From Clostridium sp. (GTDB taxonomy: Bacteria > Bacillota > Clostridia > Oscillospirales > Acutalibacteraceae), in contig JAMPGU010000004.1 in the NCBI GenBank assembly GCA_023663865.1, forward strand, positions 1 to 64,000: a DNA stretch of 64,000 bases, given 5' to 3'. Positions 60,756-64,000 of the stretch are shown here, one piece after another. The notes beneath the pieces were generated by a model that saw only the letters and a list, made by a program, of their open reading frames with translations, did not search any database and was not told the DNA's origin. The position numbers were made by a program, and so were the translations under genes. Numbering within the stretch: the stretch's first letter is position 1; every line of letters begins with the position of its first letter.

Positions 60756-61472
60756 ATGATTATTAATAATCTGGTAGAAACACATTGTCATATACTGCCG
60801 GCAATTGATGATGGTTCTCCTGATTTGGAAACCAGCATCAGAATGGTGCACAAGCTGAGTGCGCAGGGTGCAAAGGCAATCATTTTGACCCCTCACTATT
60901 ATTCAAATTCAATATCCTATAATGATTTTATCAGCAAGCGAAACAAGGCATTTGAACAGCTTAAAAATGCACTTGGCGACGATGCGCCCAAGCTTATTCC
61001 TGCTGCCGAAGTATATATTAGCAAGTATCTGTTTAGCAATGATAACTTAGATGATATCTGTATCGGAAACACACGATATGCACTGATTGAGCATTCCTTC
61101 TCCTCTGATTTTTCACAGGATGTATATGACAGACTGCAGAATTTAAAATATGACTACGGCATAACGCCGATATTGGCCCACATTGAAAGATACAATGCAC
61201 TTATGGAGGATTCAGATTTACTGGACGACTATATAGCCAGCGGATGTATGACGCAAGTAAATATCAGCTCCTTTGCAGATGCATCCAGAGGCATAAGAAA
61301 AAGACTTATCAAATATCTTGAAAGCGGAAGAATTCATTTGATCGGATCTGATTGTCATAATCTGACTTCGCGCCCACCGAAATATGAAGAGGGTGTCAAG
61401 GTCATTTTAAAAAAGTGCGGTCAAAAGGCATTAGACGTATTAGAACAAAATGCAAATATGCTGATTAGATAA
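60756..61472 (+). CDS. cpsB: PHP-type tyrosine phosphatase CpsB/YwqE-like
   Basis: 238 residues. Manganese sites ETHCHILPAIDDG, LTPHYY, AEVYIS, AHIERY and GSDCHN, as in CpsB phosphatases. It dephosphorylates CpsD. Follows cpsD closely and ends the operon before the terminator at 61521-61562. Confidence 0.92.
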   Translation: MIINNLVETHCHILPAIDDGSPDLETSIRMVHKLSAQGAKAIILTPHYYSNSISYNDFISKRNKAFEQLKNALGDDAPKLIPAAEVYISKYLFSNDNLDDICIGNTRYALIEHSFSSDFSQDVYDRLQNLKYDYGITPILAHIERYNALMEDSDLLDDYIASGCMTQVNISSFADASRGIRKRLIKYLESGRIHLIGSDCHNLTSRPPKYEEGVKVILKKCGQKALDVLEQNANMLIR

Positions 61473-61520
61473 AAAATCAGCAAATCATTTTAAATTTAAA
61501 AACATATAAACACATATAAA

Positions 61521-61562
61521 AAAACAGCAAGAGCAGACTTTGAACTGCCCTTGCTGTTTTTC
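61521..61562. terminator. bidirectional terminator between cpsB and ABC ATPase
   Basis: AACAGCAAGAGCAG pairs with CTGCCCTTGCTGTT (one mismatch) around ACTTTGAA, followed by TTTTT on the plus strand and preceded by an A-run. Confidence 0.85.
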
Positions 61563-61574
61563 TATTTAGAATAA

Positions 61575-62327
61575 TTATTTACTCTTTTTATGTGTCTTTT
61601 CCTCATAAACCGGGATAACCTCTGCGACTGTTCCCTGGGCTATAATTTGTCCATGCTCAAGAAGGATTGCTCTGTCGCATATAGATTTAACCTGCTCTAT
61701 ACTATGCGATACAAACAATACGGTCACGCCTGAGGCAAACATAGATTTAACCTTGGCAAGACTCTTTCTTCTGAAGCCGGCATCACCAACAGACAGAACC
61801 TCGTCCAAAATAAGAATATCCGGCTCAACGGCTGTAGCAATGGAAAAGCCCAATCTGGCTTTCATACCGCTTGAATAATTTTTGATAGGAACCTCTATAA
61901 AATCACCAAGCTCGGAAAATTCAATGATTTCGTCAATCTTTGATTCTATATATGTGCGGTCATAGCCCATAATTGCACCGTAAAGATATATATTCTCTCT
62001 GCCTGAATAATTAGGGTCAAAGCCTGCACCAAGCTCAAGCAGCGGTGCAATTACACCCTTAGTCTCTACAGAACCGCTGGTTGGCTTATATACACCTACT
62101 ATTGTTTTCAGCAGTGTACTTTTGCCTGCACCATTCAGTCCGAGAATCGCAAGGTGCTCGCCCTTTTTCACATCAAAGGAAACATCCTTTAAGCCAAAAA
62201 ACTTTCTGTATTCAAGCTTACGCGTAACAAACTTAATAAAGTATTCTTTAAGATTGTCAACCTTTTCTTTATTCAAGTTAAAGGCCATATCTACATTTTT
62301 GACGGATACTACTACTTCATTCTCCAT
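61575..62327 (-). CDS. polysaccharide/teichoic-acid export ABC ATPase
   Basis: ATG 62325-62327 follows AAGGA; the frame starts 3 codons earlier inside the ribosome site. 250 residues: Walker A LGLNGAGKST, signature YSSGMKARL, Walker B ILILDEVLSVGD, and the GAGFDPNYSGRENIY region characteristic of TagH/Wzt/KpsT-type exporters. No cognate permease (TagG-like) gene is next to it within the window. Confidence 0.85.
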   Translation of the reverse strand: MENEVVVSVKNVDMAFNLNKEKVDNLKEYFIKFVTRKLEYRKFFGLKDVSFDVKKGEHLAILGLNGAGKSTLLKTIVGVYKPTSGSVETKGVIAPLLELGAGFDPNYSGRENIYLYGAIMGYDRTYIESKIDEIIEFSELGDFIEVPIKNYSSGMKARLGFSIATAVEPDILILDEVLSVGDAGFRRKSLAKVKSMFASGVTVLFVSHSIEQVKSICDRAILLEHGQIIAQGTVAEVIPVYEEKTHKKSK

Positions 62328-62350
62328 TGTATACATCCTTACCTTTACAA

Positions 62351-63205
62351 TTATTTTTGCTTCTTTTTCCAGGCGGCAGCAGCAAACAGGATTGAAATAA
62401 CTATGGCAGCAACACCGCTGACCATAACAATTGCCACTGCATTATTTACATATTTCATAAGCTGATTAAACATATAAATCGGATATACGTCAAATCTTCT
62501 TGCCTGAGAAATTATTTTTACAATTATGCCCAAACAAATCTCAAAAATTCCTGCAGTTAAAAAGCTGATACTGATTGACCTGAGAGAAATATGCCGCATG
62601 GACTTATCACTCATAAAGTACAGCACTAATATAACAAATATAAATAAAACAATACCAACACCGATTACTGCATATGAAGCCAGTGTTCCAATATTGATAA
62701 TGCTTTGGATATATTTAATACCCGTAATTTCAATATGACTTTTGATATAATCGTTAATCGTATCACGAAAACGATTTACGGCATCTGCATCATTATTCTG
62801 ATTTGACTGCTTGATTTGAAGCTCAATGTCAGATTTTATATTCTCACATAATGCATCTATATCTTCTGTATACAGACTTTCATCAAAACCAACTCTTCCG
62901 GTAATATAATAACCGGAATAATCAACAACCATATTATGAATTTTTTCGTACGTAACAATACTGTCTATATTATCTGTATTCAGTCCGTTTTTTTCGTAAA
63001 CATCCTTAATATATTGAACAACATTGCTTTTCACACCGTCGGAATATTCATAATCCGTAAAATATTCTTCAATGTGGCTGTCTCTTATAAAGCAAGCATT
63101 AAAGCATATCGCCATACTTAGAATAGAAATAATAACAGCCAGAATAAAAGAAAATATAGTTCTTAAAGCCTTTACCAGCTTTGTTTCAGGAGCTGCGGTT
63201 TCCAT
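62351..63205 (-). CDS. four-helix membrane protein
   Basis: 284 residues. TM1 at 18-38, an extracellular helical domain (45-165: HIEEYFTDYEYSDGVKSNVV, IKSDIELQIKQSNQNN), then three helices (170-200, 210-235, 255-278). GGAGG ribosome site inside the end of the sortase-like gene (TGATATG junction). No family is recognised; partner of the sortase-like protein by position. Confidence 0.55.
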   Translation of the reverse strand: METAAPETKLVKALRTIFSFILAVIISILSMAICFNACFIRDSHIEEYFTDYEYSDGVKSNVVQYIKDVYEKNGLNTDNIDSIVTYEKIHNMVVDYSGYYITGRVGFDESLYTEDIDALCENIKSDIELQIKQSNQNNDADAVNRFRDTINDYIKSHIEITGIKYIQSIINIGTLASYAVIGVGIVLFIFVILVLYFMSDKSMRHISLRSISISFLTAGIFEICLGIIVKIISQARRFDVYPIYMFNQLMKYVNNAVAIVMVSGVAAIVISILFAAAAWKKKQK

Positions 63206-63206
63206 A

Positions 63207-63860
63207 TCAGCCGACCTCCTTATCTATTCTGTCTGCAAAAACATATAAGTTTTCTCCCCTGTGCACTGAAAAATCAGAGCACATAGAGCAAAGCACCAGC
63301 ATATCACTGCCATTGTCCTTATATGCATCCTTTGCAGCATCAATATATTTTACTTCTTTTACTCTATAATCGTACACGCCATAGCTGGTGGTAACCGTAA
63401 TAACATCACCTTTATCAGCATATCGCAGTGAGGAAAAATACGTTTCGTCATAGCCTACAACACGGCTGACTTTCCCCAAGCCGAACAAGCTTGTATCTCC
63501 GCTGAAGCCGACACCTGCACTTAACGAGGCTCTGTTGCCCCCAAAGTAAACACTGCAATTCAATCCAAAATCACTGCTGGAAATATTGGCAATTTTGTCA
63601 CCAAACACATATTGCAGCGTATCAGGGTTTACAGAAGTTTCCGATAATGGCTGATAGGTATTTTCATTGAGAACAATATCTCCTACCTGCATATCAAAAT
63701 TTGCCTCTACCTTATTTACCAGCTCTGTAACCGGTTTGATGGCAACAAATATTGTCAAAACCGTTATGACTAAAAGAACAGCCAAAAAGCAGGCAGTCTG
63801 AATAATATAATGCGCATAGGCTCGTTTGTTTTTTCTCTTTTTGTCGGTATTGTCACCCAT
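63207..63860 (-). CDS. sortase-like protein lacking the usual His
   Basis: ATG 63858-63860 (GAGGATTAAT before it) is chosen; the frame extends 11 codons further. 217 residues: signal anchor (AHYIIQTACFLAVLLVITVL), then a sortase beta-barrel (GVGFSGDTSLFGLGKVSRVV, GDVITVTTSYGVYDYRVKEV). The place of the catalytic His (usually AGHR..F) reads VVGYDETYF, Tyr for His. LVLCSMCSDF keeps a Cys, and HR follows. It is either a divergent enzyme or inactive. It begins 1 bp after the ilvD stop. Confidence 0.65.
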   Translation of the reverse strand: MGDNTDKKRKNKRAYAHYIIQTACFLAVLLVITVLTIFVAIKPVTELVNKVEANFDMQVGDIVLNENTYQPLSETSVNPDTLQYVFGDKIANISSSDFGLNCSVYFGGNRASLSAGVGFSGDTSLFGLGKVSRVVGYDETYFSSLRYADKGDVITVTTSYGVYDYRVKEVKYIDAAKDAYKDNGSDMLVLCSMCSDFSVHRGENLYVFADRIDKEVG

Positions 63861-63861
63861 A

Positions 63862-64000
63862 TTAATCCTCGAACACAGCGCCCTTAGCACCACTGGTTAC
63901 ATGCTGTGCATATCTCTTAAGATATCCTGTCAGCTCCTGAACAGGAGGTGTCCATTTTGATTTTCTTTCAGCCAATACTTCATCAGAAACATTAACCTTC
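63862..64000 (-). CDS. ilvD: dihydroxy-acid dehydratase, C-terminal end (partial)
   Basis: The 3' end of a frame continuing beyond the window. Visible residues include KVNVSDEVLAERKSKW, TPPVQELTGYLKRYAQHV and TSGAKGAVFED, the IlvD C-terminus. Branched-chain amino-acid biosynthesis (dehydration of 2,3-dihydroxy acids). The start lies to the right. Confidence 0.88.
   Translation of the reverse strand, partial: KVNVSDEVLAERKSKWTPPVQELTGYLKRYAQHVTSGAKGAVFED

Noticed and set aside
1..64000. CRISPR arrays, IS-type transposases, rRNA, tRNA
   Set aside because: None seen: no regular spaced repeats, no DDE transposase motifs, no tRNA cloverleaf.

Overview
The window reads as chromosome of a low-GC, spore-forming gut Clostridia member, probably Oscillospiraceae/Ruminococcus-like. 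The basis is: a bifurcating [FeFe]-hydrogenase set (HydABC type), a GH26 mannanase lipoprotein, rubrerythrin, a CpsBCD tyrosine-phosphoregulation cassette, sortase-like genes, a CotJC spore-coat gene and strong AT bias. This is inference from gene content, not a database match.

The main feature is one spore-coat/manganese-catalase gene, cotJC, split by three different large-serine-recombinase elements. Its exons lie in order and in one frame at 7115-7333, 18782-18900 and 38886-38960 (+). Joining them at a GA dinucleotide gives an uninterrupted 135-residue CotJC C-terminal part ending in a normal stop and terminator; the N-terminal ~55-60 residues should lie left of the window. Element 1 (1 to ~7116, partial) carries phage-like replication and regulatory genes, an XRE/ImmA pair with repeated operators, a DnaQ-BRCT exonuclease and unknown small proteins. 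Element 2 (7333-18783, 11,451 bp) carries a coupling-protein ATPase, a replication-relaxation-like protein, an M48 protease and a 1460-residue surface protease/adhesin. Next to the surface gene is what looks like an invertible promoter cassette: a tyrosine recombinase between 24-bp perfect inverted repeats, with a consensus promoter now pointing away from the surface gene. Element 3 (18901-38887, 19,987 bp) carries an AraC-kinase fusion, a GH26 enzyme, a run of small cassette-like genes (GNATs, P-loop kinases, MazG, VOC, DUFs), Fic, a Crp-controlled ABC importer and the whole hydrogenase operon. Each element ends with its own serine recombinase, transcribed in the cotJC direction, 29-72 bp before the right att core. 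The attP sites of elements 2 and 3, rebuilt from their two ends, are dyad-symmetric about the GA core.

From 38961 on the content looks resident: AraC regulator, Ddl, GAPDH, NfeD/SPFH pair, a DUF4417-like chimera, rubrerythrin, a catalytically degenerate P-type ATPase-like protein, an SpoU/TrmH rRNA methylase, LepA, a nucleotidyltransferase/PqqD pair, an RlmD-like methylase, a GtrA-like protein, a metallophosphoesterase with a GH63-like glycosidase, CpsC-CpsD-CpsB, a polysaccharide-export-type ABC ATPase, a four-helix membrane protein, a sortase-like protein lacking its usual His, and the 3' end of ilvD.

No tRNA, rRNA or CRISPR array was seen. All functional statements come from motifs read by eye; homology searches were not possible.
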